From Manihot esculenta (taxonomy: Eukaryota > Streptophyta > Magnoliopsida > Malpighiales > Euphorbiaceae): a stretch of 64,000 nucleotides of DNA. Positions 21,851 through 34,024 of this stretch are shown piece after piece. Position 1 is the stretch's first letter. Each line of letters begins with the position of its first letter. The stretch spans positions 26,713,526-26,777,525 of the forward strand of contig NC_035162.2 of the NCBI RefSeq assembly GCF_001659605.2, in the 5' to 3' direction. The position numbers and the translations under genes were made by a program. The notes beneath the pieces are model-generated. The model made no database searches. It worked only from the letters and a program-made list of their open reading frames with translations, and was not told the DNA's origin.

Positions 21851-23017
21851 CTAAAAGAGATGGGGATACTGTTGGAGCATGGACTCCCGTGTCTCCCAGG
21901 TACACTCCTCAATATTGTGGTGGTTCCAAAGGACTTTCACCATCGGGATTTCCTTGTTTCTCAGCTTCCTGATCTGGGTGTCTAGGATCCGTACTGGCTG
22001 TTCAACATAGGTTAGATCCTCTTGGATCTCCACATCAGGCTCACTAAGAACCTTGCCCGGATCTGACACAAATTTTCTCAACATAGAAACATGGAAAACC
22101 GGGTGGATTCTTGCCATAGAAGCAGGTAAGTCCAGCTTGTACGATACATTCCCAATCTTTTGCAAGACTTCGAAGGGTCCGATGTACCGCGGAGCCAGCT
22201 TACCCTTCTTCCCGAACCGAACCACTCCTTTCATTGGAGACACTTTGAGCAATACCAGATCCCCCTCCTGAAACTCTATTAGTCTTCTGCGGATGTCTGC
22301 ATAATTCTTCTGTCTGCTTGCAGCCGTCTTGATTCTCTCTTTGATTAAGGGTACCACCCTGCTGGTGATCTCTACTAGTTCAGGCCCTGCCAAGGCCTTT
22401 TCTCCAACTTCCTCCCAGCAAACAGGTGACCTGCACTTCCTTCCATATAAAGCTTCATATGGAGCCATCCCGATGCTAGCATGATGGCTGTTATTGTAGG
22501 CAAACTCCACCAAAGGTAGATGCTGCCTCCAAGAACCGCCAAAGTCCAGCACACACATTCTCAGCATATCTTGTATGGTCTGGATGGTCCTCTCTGACTG
22601 TCCGTCTGTCTGTGGATGGAAGGCAGTGCTAAAATCCAATCTAGTACCCATGGCATCCTGCAGACTCCGCCAAAACCTGGAGGTGAACTGGGGCCCTCTA
22701 TCTGACACTATAGAAACAGGAACCCCATGCAGTCTGACTATCTCATCTATGTACACCTGCGCCAACTTGTCCACAGAATAGCCACTCCTGATAGGGATGA
22801 AGTGAGCAGATTTGGTGAGTCTGTCCACAATCACCCATATGGAGTCCAATCTGTTGGACGTCGCCGGTAACCCCACTACGAAGTCCATAGCTATATTTTC
22901 CCATTTCCACTCTGGAATGGGTAGCGGGTTAAGCATTCCAGCCGGCTTCTGATGTTCCAGCTTCACCCTCTGACATACTTCGCAGGCTGACACAAACTGT
23001 GCCACTTCTCTCTTCAT
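21851..23017 (-). pseudogene. gypsy B integrase with chromodomain (frameshifted from pol)
   Basis: 388 codons. The N-terminal part is the end of the HHCC zinc domain (CEVCQRVKLEHQKPAG). The catalytic core carries the DDE residues in AMDFVVGLP, SIVSDRGPQFTSR and TDGQSERTIQ. A GPY/F-like region follows (APRYIGPFEVLQKIG), then a C-terminal chromodomain of about 55 residues (YVEQPVRILDTQIRKLRNKE...MVKVLWNHHNIEECTWE). Chromodomains in this family are thought to steer integration to marked chromatin. A 1-bp deletion near 23030 relative to copy C shifts it out of frame with RNase H, so it would not be made as part of the polyprotein. It ends at a TAG before the polypurine tract. Confidence 0.9.
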
Positions 23018-25971
23018 AGCTGGCCACCAGAAAAATTCTTCAGATCTTGATACATCTTGGTGGCTCCGGGGTGAATGCTGTATCTTGCATTATGAGCCTC
23101 TCTCATAATGTTTCCTTTTAGCCCTATGTCATCTGGTACACACAATCGACTCCCATAGCGGAGGATCCCCTTATTGTCGAATCTGAACTCACTGTCCTTG
23201 CCTGACTGAACAGTCCTGGCAATCTTCACTAACTCTGGGTCCTCATGCTGTTTCTGAGCCACCTGCTCCAGAAACACGGGTGTCACTTTCATCTGAGCGA
23301 CCAAGGCACCTGTACCAGATAACTCCAACTGTAGACCTTCCTCAATGAGCTTGTAAAACTCCTTCACCACTGGTCTCCTCTCTGCCATGATGTGGGATAG
23401 ACTGCCTAGTGACTTCCGGCTTAGGGCGTCTGCCACGACATTCGCCTTACCCGGATGATACTGAATCTTGCAATCATAGTCACTCAGCAGCTCTACCCAT
23501 CTCCTCTGTCTCAAATTCAAATCTCTTTGACTCAGGATGTACTGCAGGCTTTTATGATCGGTGAAGATCTCACATTTTACCCCATAGAGGTAATGCCTCC
23601 ACATCTTGAGTGCAAAGATTACTGCTGCCATCTCAAGGTCATGTGTGGGGTAATTCAACTCATGCTTCTTTAGCTGCCTAGAAGCATAAGCAATCACCTT
23701 CTCATTCTGCATAAGCACACAACCCAGTCCCACACGGGATGCATCACAAAAGACTGTAAAGTCCTCTCCACTAGATGGCAGAGCTAAAACTGGTGCTGAA
23801 GTCAACCTCTTCTTAAGCTCTTCAAAACTCTCCTCGCACTGGTCGGTCCACAGAAACTTCTGATTCTTCCTGGTTAGTCTGGTTAGAGGAGCTGCAATTC
23901 TTGAGAAGTCCTGAACAAACCTCCTGTAGTAACCTGCCAAACCCAAGAAACTTCTAATCTCTGTCACTGAAGTGGGTCTAGGCCAGTTAGCCACAGTCTC
24001 TGTCTTCTTGGGGTCTACCTCAATCCCATTCTCTGACACTACATGCCCCAAGAACGAAATGCTCCTCAGCCAGAACTCACATTTAGAGAACTTGGCATAC
24101 AAGCCATGTTCCCTCAAGGTCTGTAGAACCAACCGCAGATGATGGGCATGCTCCTCTGCATTCCTGGAATACACTAAGATATCATCTATGAAGACAATAA
24201 CGAAGTGATCCAGGTACTGGCTAAACACTCTGTTCATGAGGTCCATGAATGCTGCAGGGGCGTTGGTTAACCCGAACGGCATCACAAGGAACTCAAAATG
24301 CCCATATCTGGTCCTGAAAGCTGTCTTTGGTACGTCCTCTTCCCTGATCCTCAACTGATGGTACCCCGATCTCAGATCTATTTTAGAGAAACAACCCGCT
24401 CCTGCTAGCTGGTCGAATAGATCGTCGATCCTTGGCAATGGGTACTTGTTCTTGGTAGTGACTTTGTTCAACTGCCTGTAGTCGATACAAAGTCTAAGAG
24501 ATCCATCCTTCTTTTTCACAAACAGCACTGGAGCACCCCAGGGTGAGGTACTCGGTCGGATGAAGCCCTTGTCTACCAACTCCTGTAACTGCTCCTTCAA
24601 CTCCTTCAATTCTGCTGGCGCCATCCTGTAGGGCGGGATAGGGATCGGTCGGGTTCCAGGCATCAGTTCTATCTCGAACTCTATCTCCCTAGCAGGTGGT
24701 AAACCTGGCAGTTCGTCTGGGAACACATCTAAGAACTCTCTAACCACTGGCACCGAGGCGGGCTCTCTAACCTGACTATTAAGCTCTCTCACATGAGCCA
24801 AATACCCCTGACATCCCCTCCTAAGCAACCTACGAGCCTGAAGAGCCGAGATCATACCTCTAGGTGTACCCCTCCTGTCTCCTCTGAAGACAACCTCTGA
24901 TCCATCCTGACCTCTGAACCTGACTACCTTGTCCCTGCAGTCTAAGGTAGCACCATGGGTAGATAACCAGTCCATCCCTAGAATGACGTCAAAGTCTGTC
25001 AAATCTAGAACCACTAGGTCGGCGGACATGCATCTCCCCTCAACAAAAACTGGACTACACTGACAGACTGACTCTGCCACTGATGGATCACACTTGGGTC
25101 CACTGACCCAGAGAGGACACTCTAACCCAGAGATCATCAATCCCAACCTCTCTACGGCCCTCGGAGCAATAAAAGAATGAGATGCACCAGGGTCCATCAA
25201 AGCATATACATCCGAACATCCAATGATGAGATTACCTGCCACCACGGTGTTGGATGCGTCTGCCTCCTGCTGTGTCATTGTGAAGATCCGTGCTGGGGCT
25301 GATGGACCTTCACCTCTGAAACCCGCTGAAGAAGAGGCTGCTCCTCTCCCTCTGCCTCTGCCACTGGCCTGAGTCATGGCTGGAGCGGCTGGCTGCGCTA
25401 CACTGCCTGAAGCTGTCTGCTGGGACTGAGCCATTGGGGCCGCTCTTGGACAATCTCGAGCTATATGCCCCTCCTGACCACATCTGAAGCAGGCGTTTGT
25501 CCCAAACCGACATACTCCCTTGTGTGGCCTACCACACCTTGCACAAACTGCATTATCCGCACCAGAGCTTGAGCCACTCCCAAATCCCAGACTAGACTTG
25601 ACTTTATTCCAGAACTTATTCTTCTTACCCTTGGGCTTACTCCATCTCTTACTGCCTGAAGTTGCTGCACTCAAGGTAGAGGGATCTAACCTTCCCCCAC
25701 CCGGAGTTTTTGAACCAGAAGCTTGTGCCACTGTCTGCTTAACTGTCCCCTGAATGATGGCACTAGCCTCCATTCTCCTAGCCATGTCTACTATGGCGTG
25801 AAAACTCTCTCTATCTGCTGACTGTACCAAGGAGGAATACCTGGGATGGAGCTTCATGATATACCTCCTCGACTTCTTCTGGTCTGTGCTAAGGTCCTGC
25901 CCAGCAAATGGCAGCAACTCCATAAACCTGTCAGTATATTCGTCTACACTCATGTCATCAGTCTGCCTCAA
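23014..25971 (-). pseudogene. pol: gypsy B gag C-terminus, protease, RT, RNase H
   Basis: 985 codons open from just after a nonsense codon. In order: the rest of capsid, the CCHC knuckle [14 protein letters not shown], a Ser/Gly/Arg linker, protease with [12 protein letters not shown] with [18 protein letters not shown] and FIDDILVYS, and RNase H with [34 protein letters not shown] and [10 protein letters not shown]. The integrase zinc domain then begins ([19 protein letters not shown]) before the frameshift near 23030. All key residues of RT and RNase H are visible. The upstream TAG separates it from the gag start, so the copy cannot make the full polyprotein without readthrough. Confidence 0.93.
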
Positions 25972-26844
25972 CTACTCGAATTCTATCATCTTCAATTCCC
26001 TTGAACTATCAGGGAAAGCCCATCCTGCAAACTCGTTTGCAAACTCTTCCCAAGTCATGTTGTCCACTCTCGGGTTCACATAATTCTTGAACCACTCCCG
26101 TGCCTTCTTGCACTTAAGCGTGAACCCGGCCATCTGAATGGCTCTACTGTCATCAGCCCCTATTTCATCTGTAATTGCCTTGACTCGCTCCAAGTACACG
26201 AACGGATCATCACCGGTTTCAAACTGGGGAGCACCCAGCTTCATATAGTCTGTCATCTTAACCTTGCTCCCACTGGCTGAGCTAGGTCTAGGTGGTTGAG
26301 CAACTGGGGCTGCTGGTTCTGCAGGTGGTGGAGGTGGTGCAACATTTTCTGAGGTAGGGTTTTCTGGATTTGGATAGTAGGGTGGAGGTGGATACATTGG
26401 GTACTGAGAGTACGGTGGGTAGTATGGTGGGTATGGCATCTGTGTGGGATAAGGGGTGAAACTAGGGTAATCCGATGTACCTCCCATCGAATACCCGGGA
26501 TGTGGCGAGAAATGTGGGTAGTGAGGTGGCTGTACAAATCCCGAGGCCTGAGTGCCTCCTTGGGACTCTCCCACTCCTTCTTCTGACATACTGACTCCCA
26601 AACTGCCATCCCTCCTCTGTTCTACGTCCATATCATCCCCCATATCCTCCGACGCTCCTCCCTGAACTGTTCCTCTGACTGATCTGCTTCTACCCAGATC
26701 CAAAGACCTTCTAGGGTCTCTTGCTACTCTGTCCCTGTTGGACCTGCTAGACATTGCCCTAGGCAATGCTGGAGGACGAGCGCTCATGCCCTCATCCTCA
26801 GGTGGTACTCCTGTCAATCTTGCTGATCGACGAGTTCCTCTCAT
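25972..26844 (-). pseudogene. gag: gypsy B gag N-terminal part
   Basis: Starts at the ATG at 26844 ([12 protein letters not shown], as in A and C). An open extension upstream to 26964 reads leader sequence and is not conserved as protein. It comprises a charged N-terminus, a Pro/Tyr-rich segment and the first part of the capsid domain ([35 protein letters not shown]). It ends at a TAG (25972-25974) where copy C has a Gln codon: a single C-to-T change in a CAG. The frame downstream is unchanged. Confidence 0.92.
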
Positions 26845-27093
26845 CCTGTTTTCTGAAAAACAGTGCACATCACAAGCAACATTAGCATCATATGGTTCAT
26901 GTGGGCACACATGAACCCGCATCACATATCGTAGCATATCATTAATGCACATGCATAAAATCATGGCATTTCACATCATCATGTAAGACAGGACTCCACA
27001 TCCTATCCTAGTGGACATGATCTTTTCCTATTGTGCTTGACCTCCTATAACATCTATGAGCCCGACACTCTAGGTCCGACCATATGAACCTAG

Positions 27094-27106
27094 GGCTCTG
27101 ATACCA
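27094..27106 (-). other. Primer binding site, initiator Met tRNA, copy B
   Basis: The minus strand reads TGGTATCAGAGCC three bases from the 5' LTR. Confidence 0.92.
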
Positions 27107-27109
27107 CTC

Positions 27110-29321
27110 TGTAACGACCCGAAAATCGGACCGCTACCGGCGCTAGGATCTGGGTCGACTTAAGGCCGCCGGGACCCGTAGCAAGCCAAACATACAACCT
27201 GTAAACCTGCATAATCCCATACATGATCAACAATATACATAAAAATTAAAACTTTTCTTTCTATGAACATCAACCAAACTCAACCTGTGCATAAACATAA
27301 ACATAACTTTGATCCCTCTGTGGGATCTCATCTGTGCCCTCAATGGGTAACATACATCTGTTGAGTTGGTTTACATAAACATCGAATAAAGATTTCTAAG
27401 ATCATGTATAAAAGGGATACAACAATCTATGGTCAAGCACACACTAACATCCATAAAACTCATTACATAACTATACTGTACTTTTACATTACAATTTGAT
27501 CATGTCCATTGCTAACTATTACATAAGCGTGACTTCTTTACTCTATCCGGACTCCCGCACTACACTGTACCTGCAAGCCTAGGGGGAAAGGGAGAGGGGT
27601 GAGCTAGAAGCCCAGTGAGTAGAGCTATTAAAAACACATTAACACTATGCTCTATGAAATGCATCATAACACAAACAATTCACATAAGGGTTGGGTGAAC
27701 TTGTCACCAAATAGTCCAAGTTAACTCTGTGCCAGGCCGTAGCATGGGGTCCTGGTCTTCCTGTCATACATACATTACTTACCATTTTCCAGGGCCTCCT
27801 CTGGGCTCCTGGTCTTCGAGTCCCATAACCGTGCTTTACTCTGTGCCAGGCCTGTAGACTGGGGCCTGGTCTTTCTTACTCTGTGCCAGGCCGTAGCATG
27901 GGGTCCTGGTCTTCCTGTCTTGGACTAATTGGGTCATCCAACATTCACCCACATCAACAACAATTGATGCAATGCGGCAGATTCGTGAAACTAATGCAAT
28001 CATCTTATTGCATAATCATGATGCATGAAACATGATAAAACATTTAATTTAAAAGATTAAGTTTAGTTCCACTCACCTCTGGCTGACTCTGACAATACCA
28101 AAGCAGCTGAACTCACTGCTGGGGTCCTCGGTTCCTCGGGTCCGAACCTACACAGGTGGACTCAAATGAGGGACCAAACATACGTAATTACAACTCTAAT
28201 ATACTCCCCAAAAACCCCCTAAAACATCCTGAAAATATCACATAGAGATATGCATGAAACGGCTGAACAGGGCACTTTCGGCGGCACCTTCGGCAGCTGA
28301 AAGTCCTGGACAGATCCGAAAGTCAGGCACTTTCGGCGGCACCTTCGGCGGCCGAAAGTCCCAGACAGAGACGAAAGTCTCTTTTCGGGGGCAACTTCGG
28401 CAGCCGAATGCTGCCTTCACACAGGGGGGTTCGGCGGCCGAAACTCCCTTCGGCGGCCGAACCTGGTTTCTGCCAGAAGGGCAGAAACTTGGTTCACATG
28501 AACCCCTTGCCTCCCAAAACTTCAAATCAAACATATATCTCAACCAAATCATGCATACAAGTTCCTAGGGGCCTCAAAACATCAAATACCCCAACTACAA
28601 CACTTCAAACATACTCAAGCAAGCCACATTGTTCAAAACATCAACATTAACCCATAACTCAACATATAACCTAACATGCATTTCTACTCATAGATCTTGC
28701 ATAAAACTTATTTAAAACACCTAAGGAGCTTAAGATCAGATCTTACCTCTTGAAGATCGAGAGGGAAACGACCTAAACTTGGAGATCCACAAAAATGAGC
28801 TCCTGAGTTCCCAAAGCTCCAAAACTTGTTTCAAAAGCTTAAATCTTCAAAACCAAGTGAAAACAAGTGAAAATCTTGAAAGATTTAGAGGAAGAACATC
28901 AAAAATGGGTGAGAGACGGTGGAGAGCTCACCTTGGCCGAAAATGGGGAAAAGCTCGCCCGTTTTCGGCTAAGGGACCCTTTTATAGTGGCTGGCCAGAC
29001 CACGTTCGGGGGCCGAATGTGCCTCCGCATGCATGCCATGTTCGGCGGCCGAACCTGGACTTCCCTCACTCATGCTTTCGGGGGCTTAACGTGCCTCCAA
29101 AACGCATGCATGTTCGGCGGCCGAACTTGACTTTCGGCGGCCGAACCTGGGTTTTCCTCCAAGGACTTTTCATGCAAAAACTCATTTAATTTCATACTTA
29201 AAACCATTAAAAACATGAAAACATTTCATAACAACACGATTCTACCCTTCTAGAGGTCTCCGACATCCGAGATTCCACCGGACGGTAGGAATTCCAATAC
29301 CGGAGTCTAGCCGGGTATTAC
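27110..29321 (-). mobile_element. gypsy B 5' LTR (last base displaced to 32101)
   Basis: Nearly identical to 19510-21742, lacking one 18-bp TTCGGCGGCCGAAC-containing unit present in the left LTR. It has a minus-strand TATA at 28979-28986 and, downstream on that strand, a splice-donor-like AAGGTGAG. Its terminal A is separated by the solo LTR inserted at 29322. Confidence 0.95.
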
Positions 29322-32095
29322 TGTAACATCCTCAAACCCATAGCTAGAGCAGTGACATCACTAGGTATGGGTTAGGCTATTTCACTACTAGAGTAAGTGG
29401 CCTTAGGGAATGTGCTAGCATAACTCTAAACTGCTAATAACTGAATCATAGAAAACTCAAATAAAGAAACAGACGTATTCAGAAATAAAGCAGACAGTGT
29501 GATTAGCGAGTCGGGAATGAGTCACTTTCGAAATCACTTTCGAAAGGTGCTTAGGGTTTTCCGACGTGCTTGCTTGAGGTGCTTGTTTATATTCGTCATG
29601 CTTGCTTAAGTGAAAAGGACTTCTAAAGGCTAAAAGCATATTTTGGTAGGTCAATCTATGATTATTGAAAGTTTAAAAACTAAATTGAAATATGGTAAAA
29701 AGTTTAGTGGGTTAAAGTATAAATATGGAAAGTTAAAATATAAAAGTCAAATTTTACTTTCCATGTGTCACCTAGCTATTGGATGAAGAAATGACCAAGC
29801 AATTTGAAAAAGGGATTGTCATCTTCTCCATTTCACTTTGCCATAGCTCACCCATTGAAAAAAAACCAAAGCTTTGTTTTGTCTTCCTTCCACCAAAGCC
29901 AAGCCAAACTCCACCAAAGCCAAGCCAAACCTCACCAAAACAACTTCTTCCTTTAACCAAAATCTATCCTAAGATCAAGAGCTAAAGGAACAGCCATATA
30001 GTGAAAGAATTGAAGAAGAAAGGTTTAGGGTTCCATATACACCAAGCTTGAAAATCCAAGGTAAGCTTAGAAAGGTGAAGGAAATAACATCTTCTCATTT
30101 CTTCATGAATGAATTTTCATTATAGAGCTTTAATTTATAGTTTATTCAATCCTTTCCTAAGACATAAATCTACCTAGGTGAAGGAACATCAAAGGGAAAG
30201 GAGATAGCTAGAGATTAGAAGAGGAAAAGAAAGAAGGAATCCAAGAAAGGTTTGGTGTTTGTATGATTTTTCTGTTTTCCTTTGATTCTGCCATAAATAA
30301 GTGAAATTAGGGGTTGATTTTACTTGCTGGAAATGTTGTTTTGATTGTATAAATATGTTATATGAATGTTAAAATGATGTTTGAAAGGCTTAGAGTAAAG
30401 AAATTTAACATGAGAGCTAAAAGTGCAAATCTGGCAGAATAGGTTGTAACAGGACAGTTTGTGTTGATATTCTTATAACTTATTGTGTGGTTATTGAAAT
30501 TAGGCCTAAGATATACCAAATGAAAGCTAAGACAAAGAGCTAAAACTTTCATGAATTGACCAAATTCTGAATCTGTAGGTAAGATGATGAAAATTTGAAG
30601 TGAACCTAAACTGGATACAGAGTTAGTGCATCCGGAACAGTGTGTATTGATTATACTATAACTAATTATGTACTCAGTGAAATTTGTTAATACCAGTGCC
30701 AAATGAATCCTAAGAAGTATACCTAAAACTTTGTAGAAGACACTTAAGCTTGAATTTGTATGGAAATGTCTGACTCTGATAATTTTTGTGATACTATAAA
30801 CAGGTACTAATACTGGACTGATTAAGACCTGATTGAGCAGCTTGTAAAGAAAAATTCATAACTTAAGTTAGGATGATCAGAATTGCATGAATCATACCTT
30901 GTTGGAAAGATAAGACATAAATGTACATTTCTTATGAAGAAACTGAAGTTAAATTATAACTCTAAACTACTTGAAAAGTTGATACAATATATGGCAGAAT
31001 GTAGTTTTCTACATTAAAATGCTAAGTCAATAAAGTTTTGCACTATTTGCCATGAGTTTTCCATATTGTAAATCTTGGCATATGATATATGTAACTTGGA
31101 AAATGAATTCAAATAGCTTCAAATGGCATGTATTTTACATTGATACATTGAATTAATAGTACTTGGCCCTGGTAAACGTAATAGGAGTCGAGGTTAGTAT
31201 AAGGGTATGGCATGCCATATAAACATACAGAGTTCGCAGTACTGCTACCGATACATGAGCTATATTTGAGGTTCCATAACTGGTACCTCATAAGCATGGT
31301 CACAGAGCCCTGCTATCACAGTTTTGGCCTCTGAGCCTACCGTTCGGCACCCTGTGCCTACCGTTATAACTCCTTATCTACCTAGTCGATCCTACTATGT
31401 GTTTATAAGGGCTAAGATCTTAGTTAAGATTGATACTTGATTTTGTGAACTTAATAGTGAGTGTTAATATGTGTGCATCTATTACATGCACTAAGCTGTG
31501 GTGATTTGCTATGAATAGAAAATGTGCAAGAAAGGAAAAAGAAGATGGTTTTTTAGTCTGATTATCTGTAAACGTGAACTTGTTGACTCTATTTTGTTAT
31601 TTGTTTGTTATCACCCACTGAGCATTAGCTCAGCGTGTTGGTTTTTACCTCACGCAGGTTGTAGATAAAGTAGGCACGCGAAGTTCATCAAAGGTCTACA
31701 TCAGATATCAAGGTCATTATCATAGCTGGTTCTTTTGAGTCTCTGAGTCATAGTACAGTTTTATTTTGGCATGTACATATTAAATAGAGTGAGTTGTAAA
31801 GGTTATGTAATCAAAGAATAGTAAGATATCAAATGACAGTTGTTAATGTAATTATAAGTGTGATGTTCATATGTATTACAGGGTAAAGTGCTAATGAAAC
31901 AGAGGAAATTCTGCCGAAAAATTTTGGTTTAGAAATCTCACATTTATTTTAATCACTTGATGAAAGTTACATGCATTACCTAAAAACTTGGTATTTACAG
32001 ATAAAAGAAATTGTTTAGTCCTGCTATATCTAAAAAGGTATAGTTTGTGACATTCCTTGCTCTATCTACTCTTTGATAGGGTAAGGGGTGTTACA
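29322..32095 (+). mobile_element. Solo LTR of a second gypsy family
   Basis: 2774 bp, TGTAACATCC...GGGTGTTACA, with the 5-bp duplication ATTAC (29317-29321, 32096-32100). It is unrelated in sequence to the Tekay-like LTR except for a CACTGAGCATTAGCTCA motif (31616-31632) near three quarters of its length. This resembles CACTGGGCTCTTGTAGCTCA in the other family and suggests plus orientation. A TATA-like TATAAATA is at about 29719. No coding sequence. Confidence 0.9.
29888..29932 (+). repeat. Tandem duplication in solo LTR
   Basis: Two copies of a roughly 21-bp unit, CCACCAAAGCCAAGCCAAAC. Confidence 0.8.
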
Positions 32096-32106
32096 ATTAC
32101 AATCGC

Positions 32107-32620
32107 CCTCTAGAGTTGCAAATGTGAAAGGGTCCCCACTGGTGCTTAAAAAATCCAATATGAAACTTCATACACCTTAAAGTTCATAGGATAGAACGAA
32201 AAGAAAATTTTTTGAGATCCTTATACTCATTATGCCTAGCATTGAATAGACTCTGTATTCACCTTATCAAGGTCTTGCGGGATAGATTTAATTAACACGG
32301 ATAGATCAGAAATGATCTTCTAAAGCATATCGTTGTTTCGGTGCAGGCCGCGAGAGCTGTACCAAATCAAAGTTTACCCATCTATTTGAATGATCGGTCT
32401 CAACTCGGGAGGAAGAACTGGTAGTGCCCACGGTAAACGCTGGATAGCCAAGTGCGGAGTGGAGTTCTTACTCACAACTCGGTAGCGATTTCATCTGCAT
32501 ACGGCTTGCCCCTGCTTCAGAAAATGCTTTCTGTTGTCGATAAGCCAAGGCTCAGAATCATTTCGTGTTGTGCATATCTTCTTGCAGATAACTAAGTCTT
32601 TAGAATGACTTTGAGAAAAA
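32107..32620. other. Mosaic organelle-derived DNA (right half)
   Basis: Directly continues 18631-19509 once copy B is ignored (ATCGC duplication). It contains a 23S rRNA snippet within sequence of unknown, probably organellar, origin. The GC content is higher than in the AT-rich flank. Confidence 0.6.
32424..32461 (+). pseudogene. Organelle 23S/26S rRNA fragment
   Basis: About 38 bp including TGCCCACGGTAAACGCTGGA and TAGCCAAGTGCGGAG, a conserved 3'-domain segment of bacterial-type large-subunit rRNA. Plastid and mitochondrial genes are too alike here to tell apart. It is a relic. Confidence 0.65.
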
Positions 32621-32644
32621 AACATAGTATTTGATTAAGACTAC

Positions 32645-33780
32645 TATTTGGCCCAAAGTAAATTTTGACAAAAGAATTTATTTGATCGAAAGTGAATTTC
32701 TGCAAAGGAGATTATTTTGAAAAAGAAAATTATTTAGCTAAAAGTGAATTTCAGCAAATGAAATTATTTCGCCAAGAGTGAATTTTGGAAAAGGAATATA
32801 CTTTGAACCGAAATTGAATTTCAGCAAAGGAAATTATTTTGAACTGAAAGTGAATTTTGGCAAAGAAAATTATTTGGCTAAAAGTAAATTTCAGCAAAGA
32901 AATTATTTTGGACTGAAAGTGAATTTAGGCATAGAATTTATTTGATCCAAAGTAATTTTCAGCAAATAAATTAATTTGCCTGATAGTGAATTTCGGCAAA
33001 GTAATTTATTTAGTCGAAAGTAAATTTGGCAAAGGATTTTATTTGCCCAAGATATTATTTTGGATTGAACTTGAATTACCGCAAAGAAAATTATTTGGCT
33101 GAAAGTGAATTTTAATAAATGAAATTATTTTGGATTTACGGTAAAAGAAATTATTGGCTGAAAATAGATTTAGACAAAGAAAATTATTTAGTCGAAAGCT
33201 AATTTTAGTAAAAAAAAATTATTTAGCTGAAAGAGAATTTCAGCAAAAGAAATTATTTTAGACTGAAAGTGAACTTTGACATAGTAAATTATTTGACGGA
33301 AAGTAGGCAGAGAAAATTATTTGGCTAAAAGTGAGGTTCAGCGAAGTAATTTAGTTAGCTGAGAGTGAATTTCAGCCAAGGAGATTATTTGAAAAAAATG
33401 GATTTCGGCAAAGTAAATTATTTTATTGAAAGTGAGTTTCAACAAAATAATTTTTTTTTTTATAAAATGTAAATTTTATCAAAGGAAATTATTTGGTCGG
33501 AAGTGAGTTTTGGTAAAAGAAATTATTTGACCAAAATTGAGTTTCGATAAAGTAATTTATTTGGTCGAGAGTGAATTTCGACAAAGAAGATTATTTGGCC
33601 GAAAGTAAGTTTTGGTAAAGGAAATCATTAGCAAATTAATTTATTTGATCGAGAGTGAATTTCAACAAAGTAATTTGTTTGACTAAAAGTGAATTTGGGT
33701 AAAGAAATTATTTGACCAACAGTGAATTTTGACAAAGTTTTTATGTTGAAATTGAAATTTTGGCCAAGATTTTGAATTGA
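32645..33780. repeat. Degenerate 34-bp tandem array
   Basis: About 32 imperfect units of the form TTATTTGGCYGAAAGTGAAT followed by TTYRGCAAAGGAAA. Substitutions and small indels occur in most units. No unique spacers lie between units and no open frame runs through, so it is a minisatellite. Confidence 0.85.
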
Positions 33781-33796
33781 GGCAACACATTATTTG

Positions 33797-34024
33797 AATG
33801 GGTACTAAACACCTAAAATTAATGAGAAGTTACCTGAGCGGCTCTAAAGCACTTAAAGTAGATGAAATGTCATCTGAGTGAATGCTAAGACATTTAAAGT
33901 GGATAAAAAATCAGCTAGGTAGCGATAAGACACGCAAGATAGGCAAAATATAGCCTGAGTAGGTGTTAAAGCACCTAAAATGGATGAAAAGTCGCCTAAA
34001 GTACATCAAATGAAGCCTGAGTAG
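33797..34024. repeat. Degenerate 41-bp tandem array, left part
   Basis: About five and a half units around GCTAAAGCACCTAAAGTGGA then TGAAAAGTCACCTGAGTAG. The array stops at the TRIM-like element and resumes at 37020. Confidence 0.85.

Larger units (their letters stand above)
19510..32101 (-). mobile_element. Ty3/gypsy Tekay-like copy B, nearly complete, split by a solo LTR
   Basis: Minus-strand element with left (3') LTR 19510-21742, internal region 21743-27109 and right (5') LTR 27110-29321 plus its last base at 32101. It is flanked by the perfect 5-bp duplication ATCGC (19505-19509, 32102-32106). The two LTRs differ by roughly 13 substitutions and one 18-bp indel by eye in about 2.2 kb, indicating recent insertion. 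The solo LTR at 29322-32095 lies between its penultimate and last base. Its coding region has one nonsense codon and one frameshift. Confidence 0.96.

Noticed and set aside
22053..22271. Plus-strand open frames antisense to gypsy pol (also 22575-22781, 23455-23673, 25520-25753, 47959-48219, 50847-51098)
   Set aside because: They mirror conserved coding sequence on the minus strand and appear at the same place in copies B and C only for that reason.
27094..27106. tRNA gene signal (TGGTATCAGAGCC)
   Set aside because: It is a primer binding site next to an LTR. No cloverleaf or tRNA body is present, here or at the other primer sites.
29779..29985. Proline/serine-rich open frame in the solo LTR
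   Set aside because: The codons come from a tandem duplication of CCACCAAAGCCAAGCCAAAC within a non-coding LTR.
32645..33780. Regular short repeats that could suggest a CRISPR array
   Set aside because: Units are degenerate and contiguous, with no unique spacers and no cas genes, and the DNA is plant nuclear. It is a minisatellite.
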